Shown here piece by piece: positions 1 through 7,577 of a stretch of 64,000 nt of DNA. The notes under the pieces were generated by a model. The model searched no databases. It was given only the letters and a program-made list of their open reading frames with translations, and was not told the origin of the DNA. How positions within the stretch are numbered: the first letter of the stretch is position 1; every line of letters begins with the position of its first letter. The stretch lies in the NCBI RefSeq assembly GCF_000711975.1, contig NZ_JONT01000004.1, forward strand, positions 1-64,000, in the 5' to 3' direction. The stretch is from Desulfofalx alkaliphila DSM 12257 (GTDB lineage: Bacteria > Bacillota > Desulfotomaculia > Desulfotomaculales > Desulfohalotomaculaceae). The position numbers and the translations under genes are program-made.

Positions 1-12
1 AAAAACAATAAA

Positions 13-41
13 AAGGCACTCAACCCATTGTTGAGTGCCTT
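13..41 (-). terminator. Rho-independent terminator of tRNA-Trp
   Basis: A perfect 12-bp stem (AAGGCACTCAAC pairing with GTTGAGTGCCTT) encloses a 5-nt loop. Read on the minus strand it lies directly after the tRNA 3' end and is followed by a T-rich stretch. The plus strand also carries six T after the hairpin, so it may work in both directions. Confidence 0.85.
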
Positions 42-48
42 AGTTTTT

Positions 49-124
49 TGGCAGGGGAGACAGGATTTGAACCCGCAGCCCTCGGTTTTGGAGACCGATG
101 CTCTGCCAATTGAGCTACTCCCCT
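49..124 (-). tRNA. tRNA-Trp (anticodon CCA)
   Basis: The reverse complement folds as a complete 76-nt cloverleaf. It has a 7-bp acceptor stem (AGGGGAG with CTCCCCT), a D arm (GCTC/GAGC), an anticodon loop CTCCAAA giving anticodon CCA, a T arm with GGTTCAAATCC-type sequence, discriminator G and an encoded CCA tail at 49-51. A terminator hairpin follows immediately. No other tRNA is adjacent. Its 5' end lies about 130 bp from the start of the truncated prkA reading frame. Confidence 0.97.
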
Positions 125-256
125 GTATGGTTAGTATAGTATTTTAGTCGATAAATTACATTATAAAATATTGGATTTCATTAGTCAAGGGAAAAACTTT
201 TATTATGACTTTAGCGCCACAAAACCTATGACTTCATTTATAGGGTTACTTGCAGT

Positions 257-1741
257 ATGCATGAAGAACCGCTGCATTTAATACCTAAAGAACTGCGCAG
301 GGAATTTATGAGCCAATATGGTGTGCATATAGAGGGTGAATTATGCCCTTCATGTCGCCTGCGCTTGGAACAGGAGTATGGGGGTCAAATTGAAAAGGTG
401 CCTGTGGAGCGTATTGTGTTGTCAGAGGATAACCGTGTCGGTATAGGAACTTTTGCACCTTCTGATCCAAAAAGCCAGGATATTGCAGATCTAACAGGCA
501 GTGTAGATTTTTCTACCATTGCTGAATATGGTTCGGAAAGTGATCCCCGGGCCTACCGCTTTGATGGGGAACTCAACATCAGTAACCGCGGATTAATGGA
601 ATTCCAGGAAATGTTAAAATGCGATGAAAAATTTTTATGGAATCTCTTGTCCCTTTCCCAAGAGGGAAATTTTAAGGCAGGCCGTTTTGCTTTAATTTAT
701 GCCGATGTGATGATTGTAGCTCATACCAATGAAAACGAATATCGGGCCTTTATTTCCAATAAAAAGAATGAGGCCTTGCAATCAAGAATTATTGTTATAA
801 AGATACCGTACAATTTAAAGGTGTCAGAAGAGATTAAAATATACAACAAACTAATCAAGGAAAGCGATTTAAATGATGTTCATATAGCGCCCCATGCGCT
901 GCGGGTGGCCAGTATGTTTTCTGTGCTTTCCAGATTAAAGGAATCTAAAAAGCAGGGTATGGACCTTATAAAAAAAATGAAGCTCTATGACGGGGAAGAT
1001 GTGGAAGGATTTAAGCAAAAGGATGTAAGTGAGTTACATCAAGAGGCGGTGGAAGAGGGGATGAGCGGTGTTGATCCCCGGTATGTTATCAACCGCTTAT
1101 CCAGTGCCTTAATCCGTACAGGCAGCAGATGTATAAATGCTTTGGATGTTTTACGTTCGCTAAAAGACGGTTTAGACCAACATCCGTCTATAACGAAAGA
1201 GGAACGGGAACAATTATTGAATTATATTTCTATAGCACGGCGGGAATATGATGAGTTGGCAAAAAAAGAGGTACAGAAGGCATTTGTTTATTCTTATGAA
1301 GACAGTGCGCGGGTTTTATTTAACAACTATTTGGATAACGTTGAAGCTTACTGTAATGGCCTCAAACTGAAAGACCCTATAACCGATGAAGAAATAGATC
1401 CCGATGAGCGGCTTATGCGCTCCATAGAGGAACAAATTGGGGTATCGGAAAGTGCAAAGAAGGATTTTCGCGAGGAAATTCTTATTCGCTTGTCCACCTA
1501 TGCCAGAAAAAACAAGCGTTTTAATTATAACAGTCATGAACGCTTGCGTGAAGCAATTGAGAAAAAGCTATTTGCCGATTTAAAGGATGTTGTCAAAATA
1601 ACTACGTCAAGTAAAACGCCGGATGCTGATCAGTTAAAACGTATCAATGAGGTAAGTAATCGATTAATTGAAGATTACGGGTATTGTCCGGTTTGTTCCA
1701 ATGAGTTGCTAAAGTATGTGGGTAGCTTGTTGAATCGGTAG
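257..1741 (+). CDS. prkA: PrkA serine protein kinase, N-terminally truncated
   Basis: PrkA (YeaG family) is an AAA-type ATPase and serine kinase linked to sporulation and stress; full-length members have about 630-640 residues. This frame gives at most 494. Homology begins abruptly at MHEEPLHLIP, which sits about 135-140 residues into the normal protein, so the N-terminal domain with the Walker A P-loop is absent. The rest is intact and conserved, including SDPKSQDIADLTGSVDFSTI, the GELNISNRG segment and a C-terminal CPVC motif. An in-frame TAG lies at 212-214, the sequence between it and 257 does not resemble PrkA, and there is no good Shine-Dalgarno at 257. It is followed directly by yhbH and spoVR, its usual partners. 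It is probably a pseudogene or an ATPase-dead remnant; assembly error or deletion next to the tRNA gene cannot be separated here. Confidence 0.85.
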   Translation: MHEEPLHLIPKELRREFMSQYGVHIEGELCPSCRLRLEQEYGGQIEKVPVERIVLSEDNRVGIGTFAPSDPKSQDIADLTGSVDFSTIAEYGSESDPRAYRFDGELNISNRGLMEFQEMLKCDEKFLWNLLSLSQEGNFKAGRFALIYADVMIVAHTNENEYRAFISNKKNEALQSRIIVIKIPYNLKVSEEIKIYNKLIKESDLNDVHIAPHALRVASMFSVLSRLKESKKQGMDLIKKMKLYDGEDVEGFKQKDVSELHQEAVEEGMSGVDPRYVINRLSSALIRTGSRCINALDVLRSLKDGLDQHPSITKEEREQLLNYISIARREYDELAKKEVQKAFVYSYEDSARVLFNNYLDNVEAYCNGLKLKDPITDEEIDPDERLMRSIEEQIGVSESAKKDFREEILIRLSTYARKNKRFNYNSHERLREAIEKKLFADLKDVVKITTSSKTPDADQLKRINEVSNRLIEDYGYCPVCSNELLKYVGSLLNR

Positions 1742-1747
1742 GTGATT

Positions 1748-2947
1748 ATGGTGTCTGGGAAAGTAAATTTCATTGTTTCTAAGGAGGATTGGTCTTTACA
1801 TCGAAAGGGAGAATTGGATCAGTCCAGGCATAGGGAAAAAGTTAGGGAAGCCATTAAAAAAAATCTTGCTGAAATTATTAGTGAAGAGAGCATTATTATG
1901 TCAGACGGTAAAAAGGTTATCAGGGTGCCCATACGTTCCTTGGAAGAGTATCGCTTTCGGTACGATTATCGCAAACAAAAGCATGCCGGTATGGGTAAGG
2001 GTGACAGTAAAGTGGGTGACGTAGTCGGTAGCGAGCGTCAACCTGCCGCCCCTGGCATGGGTGGGGGCGCAGGTGAACAAGCAGGTGTAGATTACTATGA
2101 AACCGATGTAACCATTGAAGAAATTTCAGAGATGGTTTTTGAGAAACTATCCTTACCGGACTTACAGGAAAAAAATGAAAAAAAGTTAGCTGCGAAGGCC
2201 ATTGAGTTTAAAGATATCCGTAAAAAAGGTTTACAAGGCAATATTGACCGTAAGCGCACCCTCCTAGAGGTATTAAAACGCAATGCCTTGCAGGGTAAGC
2301 CCGGGGTACATGGTATTAAACCTGAGGATTTAAGGTATAAAACTTGGGAAACCACCTATCAGTATCAGTCTGCCGCGGTGGTAATGGCTATGATGGATAC
2401 TTCCGGCAGCATGGGGCCCTTTGAAAAATATATTGCCCGCAGTTTTTTCTTTTGGATGGTGCGTTTTTTGCGGAGCAAATATCAGCAGGTGGAAATATTG
2501 TTTTTGGCACACCATACGGATGCAAAGTTAGTTACCGAGGAGGAGTTTTTTAGCAAAGGTGAAAGCGGTGGCACCAGATGTTCATCTGTTTACCGTCTGG
2601 CGCTGCAATTAATAGAAGAAAAATATAACCCCAGGGACTACAACATATATGCCTTTCACTTTTCTGACGGTGATAATTTAAGTTCAGATAATGAACTGTG
2701 TGTTGAACTGGTAAAAGAACTTTTAAATAAGTGCAATCTGGTAGGATACGGAGAAATTGAAGGTCCTTATTATTACACCGGTACATTGAAGACCTCCTAT
2801 AAGCAAATTGAAGATAAAAAGTTTACCCTTGTAAGTATTAGGGACAAAAAGGGAGTTTACCCGGCATTAAGGGCTTTCTTTACTGATAAGCGGGAAAACG
2901 GAACTGTAAGTATGATACAACCCTTTGAACAGTATGCGGGGGAATAG
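1748..2947 (+). CDS. yhbH: Sporulation protein YhbH (DUF444, vWA-like)
   Basis: YhbH/YeaH proteins belong to the DUF444 family with a von Willebrand A-like fold. They are encoded with PrkA and SpoVR and are needed for normal sporulation in Bacillus; their molecular role is unknown. The N-terminus FIVSKEDWSLHRKGELDQ is strongly conserved, a Gly-rich linker follows around residue 95-115, and the MIDAS-type motif MMDTSGSMG appears near residue 215. AHHTDAK, FFSKGESGGT and FHFSDGDNL are further family hallmarks. The 399-residue length is normal (about 390-430). ATG 1748 was preferred to GTG 1742 because AGGTGAT lies just upstream. The gene starts 6 bp after prkA and is surely co-transcribed with it. 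Confidence 0.93.
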   Translation: MVSGKVNFIVSKEDWSLHRKGELDQSRHREKVREAIKKNLAEIISEESIIMSDGKKVIRVPIRSLEEYRFRYDYRKQKHAGMGKGDSKVGDVVGSERQPAAPGMGGGAGEQAGVDYYETDVTIEEISEMVFEKLSLPDLQEKNEKKLAAKAIEFKDIRKKGLQGNIDRKRTLLEVLKRNALQGKPGVHGIKPEDLRYKTWETTYQYQSAAVVMAMMDTSGSMGPFEKYIARSFFFWMVRFLRSKYQQVEILFLAHHTDAKLVTEEEFFSKGESGGTRCSSVYRLALQLIEEKYNPRDYNIYAFHFSDGDNLSSDNELCVELVKELLNKCNLVGYGEIEGPYYYTGTLKTSYKQIEDKKFTLVSIRDKKGVYPALRAFFTDKRENGTVSMIQPFEQYAGE

Positions 2948-2948
2948 C

Positions 2949-4355
2949 ATGAGCAGTGAATTAAAAGCATTGGAGAAATCCATTGAGGAGATTGCTGAGA
3001 TTGCCAAAGGCTTTGGCTTGGATTTTTATCCCATGAGATTTGAAGTTTGTCCGGCGGAAATTATTTATTCCTTTGGTGCCTATGGCATGCCCTCTCGGTT
3101 TACCCATTGGTCATTTGGCAAGGCCTATCATAAAATGAAAATGCAGTATGATTATAACTTAAGCAGAATACATGAAATGGTTATTAATTCTAACCCTTGT
3201 TATGCATTTTTGTTAGAAGGCAATTCGTTGATTCAGAATAAATTGGTGGTGGCCCACGTGCTGGCCCACAGTGATTTTTTTAAAAATAACGTCTGGTTTA
3301 GAAAAACCAACAGAGATATGATGGAGTCAATGTCTGCGGCGGCCCAACGCTTTCACAGTTATGAGTTGCAATACGGTTATGAAAAGGTGGAGCGGTTTAT
3401 TGATGCTGTGATGGCAATACAGCAGCATATAGATCCCCATTGTTATATAAAAGAAGCTGAGAATAAGAACTGCCAATGCTCTTGTGACAGACAGCAAACA
3501 CCCTACGATGATTTGTGGAACCTTGACAAAGAAAAAAACCGCTCCAGTGAATGCAATTGTGAGAATAACCGTCTTTTTCCTGAGGTGCCCCAGCGGGATT
3601 TAATGTTTTTTATATTAGAACATGCCAAGGACTTAGAGGAATGGCAGAAAGATATTATATCGGTATTAAGGGATGAAATGTTTTATTTTTGGCCGCAAAT
3701 GCAAACAAAAATAATGAATGAAGGCTGGGCCAGCTATTGGCACTTACGTATTATGAGGGAAATGGATTTAGATGTACAGCAGTCCATAGAATTTGCCAAA
3801 ATGCATGCCGGGGTTATGCAAGCTTCCACAAGGAATATTAATCCTTATTTATTGGGAATAAAAATATTTGAAAATATTGAAAAGCGCTGGGATAATCCCA
3901 GTGCCCGGGAAAGAAAACTTTATCAACGGCCGGGTGGACAGGGCAGGGAAAAAATATTTGAAGTGCGCACTATTGATAACGATGTCAGCTTTATTAGAAA
4001 CTATTTGACTAAAGAAATAGTTGATGAATTGGATTTATATTTATACCGTAAGGTGGGACACGAATATAAAATTGTTGACAAGGATTGGGAACAGGTGCGG
4101 GATGAAATGGTTAAAAATCTAACTAATTGTGGAGTACCATATATTGATGTGATCAACGGGGATTATGGAAAACGGGGGGAGTTATACTTGCTGCATCGTT
4201 ATGAGGGTCTGGAACTTGATGTGCAGCATTTGGAAAAAACGCTGGAGCATGTCCATTTAATTTGGGGTAGGCCGGTCTATTTGGAAACAAAAATAGATAG
4301 TAAGGCTGTCTTATTTTGCTATGACGGAAATGCCATAGCGAAGAAATTAATATAG
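2949..4355 (+). CDS. spoVR: SpoVR family protein
   Basis: SpoVR is involved in spore cortex formation; its biochemistry is unresolved. The opening region GFGLDFYPMRFEVCPAEII and the segment SFGAYGMPSRFTHWSFGK are family signatures, as are AHVLAHSDFFKNN and the later NEGWASYWH. The 468-residue length matches Bacillus SpoVR. ATG 2949, just after a GCGGGGGA ribosome site, gives the canonical N-terminus; a longer frame from 2925 would overlap yhbH. Unusual is the central linker, which carries a Cys cluster (C175, C177, C179 and C202, C204) where many homologues have an acidic, Cys-free stretch. It closes the prkA-yhbH-spoVR trio and is followed by a terminator. Confidence 0.94.
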   Translation: MSSELKALEKSIEEIAEIAKGFGLDFYPMRFEVCPAEIIYSFGAYGMPSRFTHWSFGKAYHKMKMQYDYNLSRIHEMVINSNPCYAFLLEGNSLIQNKLVVAHVLAHSDFFKNNVWFRKTNRDMMESMSAAAQRFHSYELQYGYEKVERFIDAVMAIQQHIDPHCYIKEAENKNCQCSCDRQQTPYDDLWNLDKEKNRSSECNCENNRLFPEVPQRDLMFFILEHAKDLEEWQKDIISVLRDEMFYFWPQMQTKIMNEGWASYWHLRIMREMDLDVQQSIEFAKMHAGVMQASTRNINPYLLGIKIFENIEKRWDNPSARERKLYQRPGGQGREKIFEVRTIDNDVSFIRNYLTKEIVDELDLYLYRKVGHEYKIVDKDWEQVRDEMVKNLTNCGVPYIDVINGDYGKRGELYLLHRYEGLELDVQHLEKTLEHVHLIWGRPVYLETKIDSKAVLFCYDGNAIAKKLI

Positions 4356-4368
4356 AATAATGGTGGCT

Positions 4369-4401
4369 AAAGCCTGGCGGTAACCGCTGGGCTTTGTTTA
4401 T
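4369..4401 (+). terminator. Terminator after spoVR
   Basis: A 12-bp stem including two G-U pairs (AAAGCCTGGCGG with CCGCTGGGCTTT, loop TAA) spans 4369-4395. It is followed by the T-rich GTTTATGTTT. It separates the spoVR trio from ku. Confidence 0.7.
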
Positions 4402-4481
4402 GTTTATTGGCGGTGTTTGTGATAAAAATAAGCTCTATTGATCAAGATAAAGCCACAGGGTGATTAAGGGAAGGTGTTGTT

Positions 4482-5294
4482 ATGCGACCGTTATGGAAAG
4501 GAGCAGTAAGCTTTGGCTTGGTCTATGTGCCGGTAAAGATGTATGCTGCCACCGAAAACAAAGATATTAAATTTAATTACTTGCATGAAAAATGTAAAAC
4601 GCCCGTTAAGTACCGTCGATTTTGCCCCCAGTGCGAAAGTGAAGTGCCCATGGAGGAAATAGTGAAGGGTTATGAATACCAAAAGGGCAGGTATGTGGTG
4701 ATAAACGAAGAAGATTTCGCCCGTCTACCGGGAGGAACGAGTAAAAGTATAGACATTCTGGACTTTGTTAATTTTAGTGATATAGACCCTGTATTTTTTG
4801 AAAAGTCCTATTACCTGGCGCCGGGGGATGGGGGGCAAAAGGTTTATCACTTACTGAAAACAGCCATGGAAAAAACGGGGAAGGTAGCTGTGGCCAAGGT
4901 GGTAGTAAGAACTAAGCCTTCTTTAGCCTTGCTGCGTGTGACGGCAAATACCGTGATGATGAGTACCATGTTTTACCCCGACGAAGTGCGTCAAGCGGAC
5001 AATATACCGGAATTAAATTATAGTGTTGATTTACATGAGAATGAATTAAAAATGGCGGTTAATTTAATTAGTAGTTTGTCAAGTGATTTTAAGCCTGAAA
5101 AGTATACCAATGAATATAGACAGGCCTTAATGGAAGTGATTCAGGCTAAGGTAGCCGGTGACGAAGTGGAAGTGCCAAAGGAGGCAAACAAAGAAAAGAT
5201 TGTTGATTTAATGTCCGCTTTAAAGGCCAGCATAGATCTGGCTAAGGAGGAGCGGGGTAGAGGAAAAAAGAAAACCCAAAGAAAAACTTCGTAA
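4482..5294 (+). CDS. ku: DNA end-binding protein Ku
   Basis: Bacterial Ku is a homodimeric ring that binds double-strand DNA ends and recruits LigD-type enzymes for non-homologous end joining. The N-terminus MRPLWKGAVSFGLVYVPVK is the family signature. A CPQC motif lies near residue 48, the SIDILDFV and KSYYLAPGD segments of the beta-barrel core follow, and the C-terminus is short and basic (RGKKKTQRKTS), as expected for the DNA-contacting tail. The 270-residue length is typical. GGGAAGG precedes ATG 4482. The LigD-type polymerase lies two genes downstream in the same orientation. No ATP-dependent ligase gene is present in the window. Confidence 0.96.
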   Translation: MRPLWKGAVSFGLVYVPVKMYAATENKDIKFNYLHEKCKTPVKYRRFCPQCESEVPMEEIVKGYEYQKGRYVVINEEDFARLPGGTSKSIDILDFVNFSDIDPVFFEKSYYLAPGDGGQKVYHLLKTAMEKTGKVAVAKVVVRTKPSLALLRVTANTVMMSTMFYPDEVRQADNIPELNYSVDLHENELKMAVNLISSLSSDFKPEKYTNEYRQALMEVIQAKVAGDEVEVPKEANKEKIVDLMSALKASIDLAKEERGRGKKKTQRKTS

Positions 5295-5320
5295 TTTAAG
5301 ATAACATTAAACGTTAATTT

Positions 5321-5355
5321 ACCCCATATTCATAATTAGAGAAAGGATATGGGGT
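5321..5355 (+). promoter_or_regulatory. Hairpin covering the ribosome-binding site of the 5362 gene
   Basis: ACCCCATAT (5321-5329) is a perfect inverted repeat of ATATGGGGT (5347-5355). The 3' arm contains the GGGGTGAG ribosome site used by ATG 5362. Pairing would hide the site, suggesting translational control, although the stem is short and could be fortuitous. Confidence 0.4.
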
Positions 5356-5361
5356 GAGACC

Positions 5362-6549
5362 ATGCATAAGCCCATTACCGTTTTTTTTAATTTACGGCTG
5401 CTGGCAAAAATATTGCTTTTTGTGATACCGCTGGTATTCTTAGCGCGGATTTATCTACCGGCTCAACCGGCCCAGATAACCTTTACTGCACTTCGCTGGC
5501 CAGGGGAGATAGAAGTGGTCAATCAACAGGATGCAGATGATATAATGGAGGCCCTTCGTTATGTACATAAGGTTAGAGAACCGGGGCCACCGGAGAAAAT
5601 GGCCCTTTATCTAATGACAATACAGCAGGGCAAGAAAAAACAGCAGTATTTAATCACTGAAAAAAATGAATATTTTTGTCTAGACGGCACAGCTGTGCTT
5701 CCCAGTTATAGGTTGCGTGAAATTGTTAACCACTATACGGCTCGATTGGAGCGCCTAAGTCCCTATGGTCGACTGATACCCTGGTCTGAAGCAAGACATA
5801 TTTTTGGTCGTTTTGTTAAGGGAACGGTTGAAGATATAGATACCGGGCTTCGATTTGATGTGCAGAGAAGGGAAGGCAGGTATCATGCCGATGTTCAGCC
5901 CTTAACGGCAAGGGATACTGCAATCATGAAGGAAATATATGAAGGTGAATGGAGTTGGCGCCGTAAGGCTGTGGTTGTTGAGGTAGATAACATGCGTATT
6001 GCGGCTTCAATGAGCGGTATGCCCCATGGGGCAGGGGCAATAAAACATAATGAATTTGACGGTCATTTTTGCTTGCACTTTTTAGACAGCACAACCCATA
6101 ACAATCCTGAGAGCACCAATTTAGCCCATCAAATAATGGTGTGGAAAGCTGCTGGAAGGCTGCCGGAAATGCTGGCAAATGCAAGCCCCGAAAAGGTGGT
6201 GGAGATTTTTCTTACTTCCTTAGGACAGCAAGCACCGGACATATCCCTGCTGACCTTGGCAGGGGAACCGGCGCTTGATGCCAAGGATTTTATGTTAAGG
6301 TCAACCCAGGTGGAATCTATAAATTATGAGATAGTAGAGTATAACAAAGACACTGATACGGTAACTGCAAAAGTTCAAATTGATTATTTGGACGGCCCCC
6401 GGGGTATACAAAAAGAATTGGAATTTAGAATGGTGCACAGTATGGGTTACTGGTGGAAGATAGATCCGCGCAATATAGAGCTCATTTTTGAGCCTAAGGC
6501 CACAGCCGGCTTCAAGGACTTGGGCCCTGTGCAGGAAAAATGTTTTTAA
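5362..6549 (+). CDS. Membrane-anchored L,D-transpeptidase-like protein
   Basis: The function is not established. The protein has one N-terminal membrane segment (residues about 12-32), so most of it should lie outside the cell. A region around 160-250 carries a recognisable pattern: HADVQPLT, then W-S-W-R-R, then AASMSGMPHGAGAIK, then GHFCLHF with H222-G223, H235, C237 and H239. The spacing of an HG pair to a cysteine flanked by histidines recalls the YkuD L,D-transpeptidase site, but the match is divergent and is my inference. The C-terminal third (about 275-380) resembles a small alpha/beta domain for which I have no name. It sits between ku and the LigD-type polymerase, whose ribosome site overlaps its end, implying one transcript. 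That context is odd for a cell-wall protein. Confidence 0.7.
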   Translation: MHKPITVFFNLRLLAKILLFVIPLVFLARIYLPAQPAQITFTALRWPGEIEVVNQQDADDIMEALRYVHKVREPGPPEKMALYLMTIQQGKKKQQYLITEKNEYFCLDGTAVLPSYRLREIVNHYTARLERLSPYGRLIPWSEARHIFGRFVKGTVEDIDTGLRFDVQRREGRYHADVQPLTARDTAIMKEIYEGEWSWRRKAVVVEVDNMRIAASMSGMPHGAGAIKHNEFDGHFCLHFLDSTTHNNPESTNLAHQIMVWKAAGRLPEMLANASPEKVVEIFLTSLGQQAPDISLLTLAGEPALDAKDFMLRSTQVESINYEIVEYNKDTDTVTAKVQIDYLDGPRGIQKELEFRMVHSMGYWWKIDPRNIELIFEPKATAGFKDLGPVQEKCF

Positions 6550-6564
6550 TTGGGAGTTTTCACC

Positions 6565-7476
6565 ATGATAAGTGAATTAAAGGAAAGGCTGGTTAATATA
6601 GAAGGTTACACAGTGAGGTTGACAAACCTGGATAAAGTTATGTATCCTGACCACATCACCAAGGGGGATGTAATAAGATATTACTACGATGTTTCGGCCA
6701 CCTTGCTGCCTCATATAATTAATCGACCGCTGGTGCTGAAAAGATACCCTAACGGTATTGCAGGGGATTTTTTTTATCAAAAGGAATGCCCGTCCCATGC
6801 CCCGGATTGGTTACAAACCGCTACCATAGCCCACGGAGACAAACATATAAAATATGTGGTTTGTAATAATTTAGCTTCGTTAGTTTGGTTAATCAATCTG
6901 GGTTGTCTGGAGATACATGCATGGACGGCAAAAATTGATAATATAGACTGTCCTGACATTGGTGTGATAGATTTAGATCCCGCTGAGGGTATAGATTTCT
7001 CAGAAGTGATAAAGGTTGCCCTGCTGGTGAGGGAAGCCTTAAAAGAATTTGGAATTAACTGTTACCCTAAAACCTCCGGTTCAAGGGGTATGCATTTATA
7101 TATCCCCTTAGAACCAAAGTATACCTTCCAAGAGGTAACTAAGGCGATGAAATATATAGCCGGTATAGTTGTAGATGTTTATCCTGCCAGATGCACAATT
7201 GAGCGGGCGGTGAAAAAAAGAGGGCAAAAAATTTATCTTGATTACTTGCAAAACACCCGGGGTAAAACCATGGCCTGGCAATATAGTTTGCGTCCTAACC
7301 CAAAGGCGGCGGTGTCAACACCGCTTTTATGGGAAGAAGTAGAAAAAGGCGGTTTTGATGCCCAACAGTTTACTTTATCGTCGGTGGTTAAAAGAATTAA
7401 TAAATTTGGGGATATATTTTACCCCCTGTTAATTAACAGATATCAACTGGACAGGCTATTGGCTCAAGTTGGATAA
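6565..7476 (+). CDS. ligD: LigD-type polymerase/primase domain protein (NHEJ)
   Basis: This is a stand-alone archaeo-eukaryotic-primase-type polymerase equivalent to the PolDom of LigD, which fills gaps and adds ribonucleotides at broken ends bound by Ku. The catalytic pair sits in VIDLDPAEG (D136, D138), and the SGSRGMHLYIPL strand is a family hallmark, as is the start VRLTNLDKVMYPD. The 303-residue length equals the isolated domain: no ligase or phosphoesterase domain is attached. The start is ATG 6565, with TTGGGAG eight bases upstream; the gap to the preceding gene is only 15 bp. It works with ku (4482) by context. The joining ligase must be encoded elsewhere. Confidence 0.93.
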   Translation: MISELKERLVNIEGYTVRLTNLDKVMYPDHITKGDVIRYYYDVSATLLPHIINRPLVLKRYPNGIAGDFFYQKECPSHAPDWLQTATIAHGDKHIKYVVCNNLASLVWLINLGCLEIHAWTAKIDNIDCPDIGVIDLDPAEGIDFSEVIKVALLVREALKEFGINCYPKTSGSRGMHLYIPLEPKYTFQEVTKAMKYIAGIVVDVYPARCTIERAVKKRGQKIYLDYLQNTRGKTMAWQYSLRPNPKAAVSTPLLWEEVEKGGFDAQQFTLSSVVKRINKFGDIFYPLLINRYQLDRLLAQVG

Positions 7477-7577
7477 GCTTATCAGCATATATCACCCTCA
7501 AGATGTCAAATAATAAAAAATAATAAAGTATAGCAGGAAAAAATTGCTTTCCCCCGAAATGCGTTATTTAATGGTGG

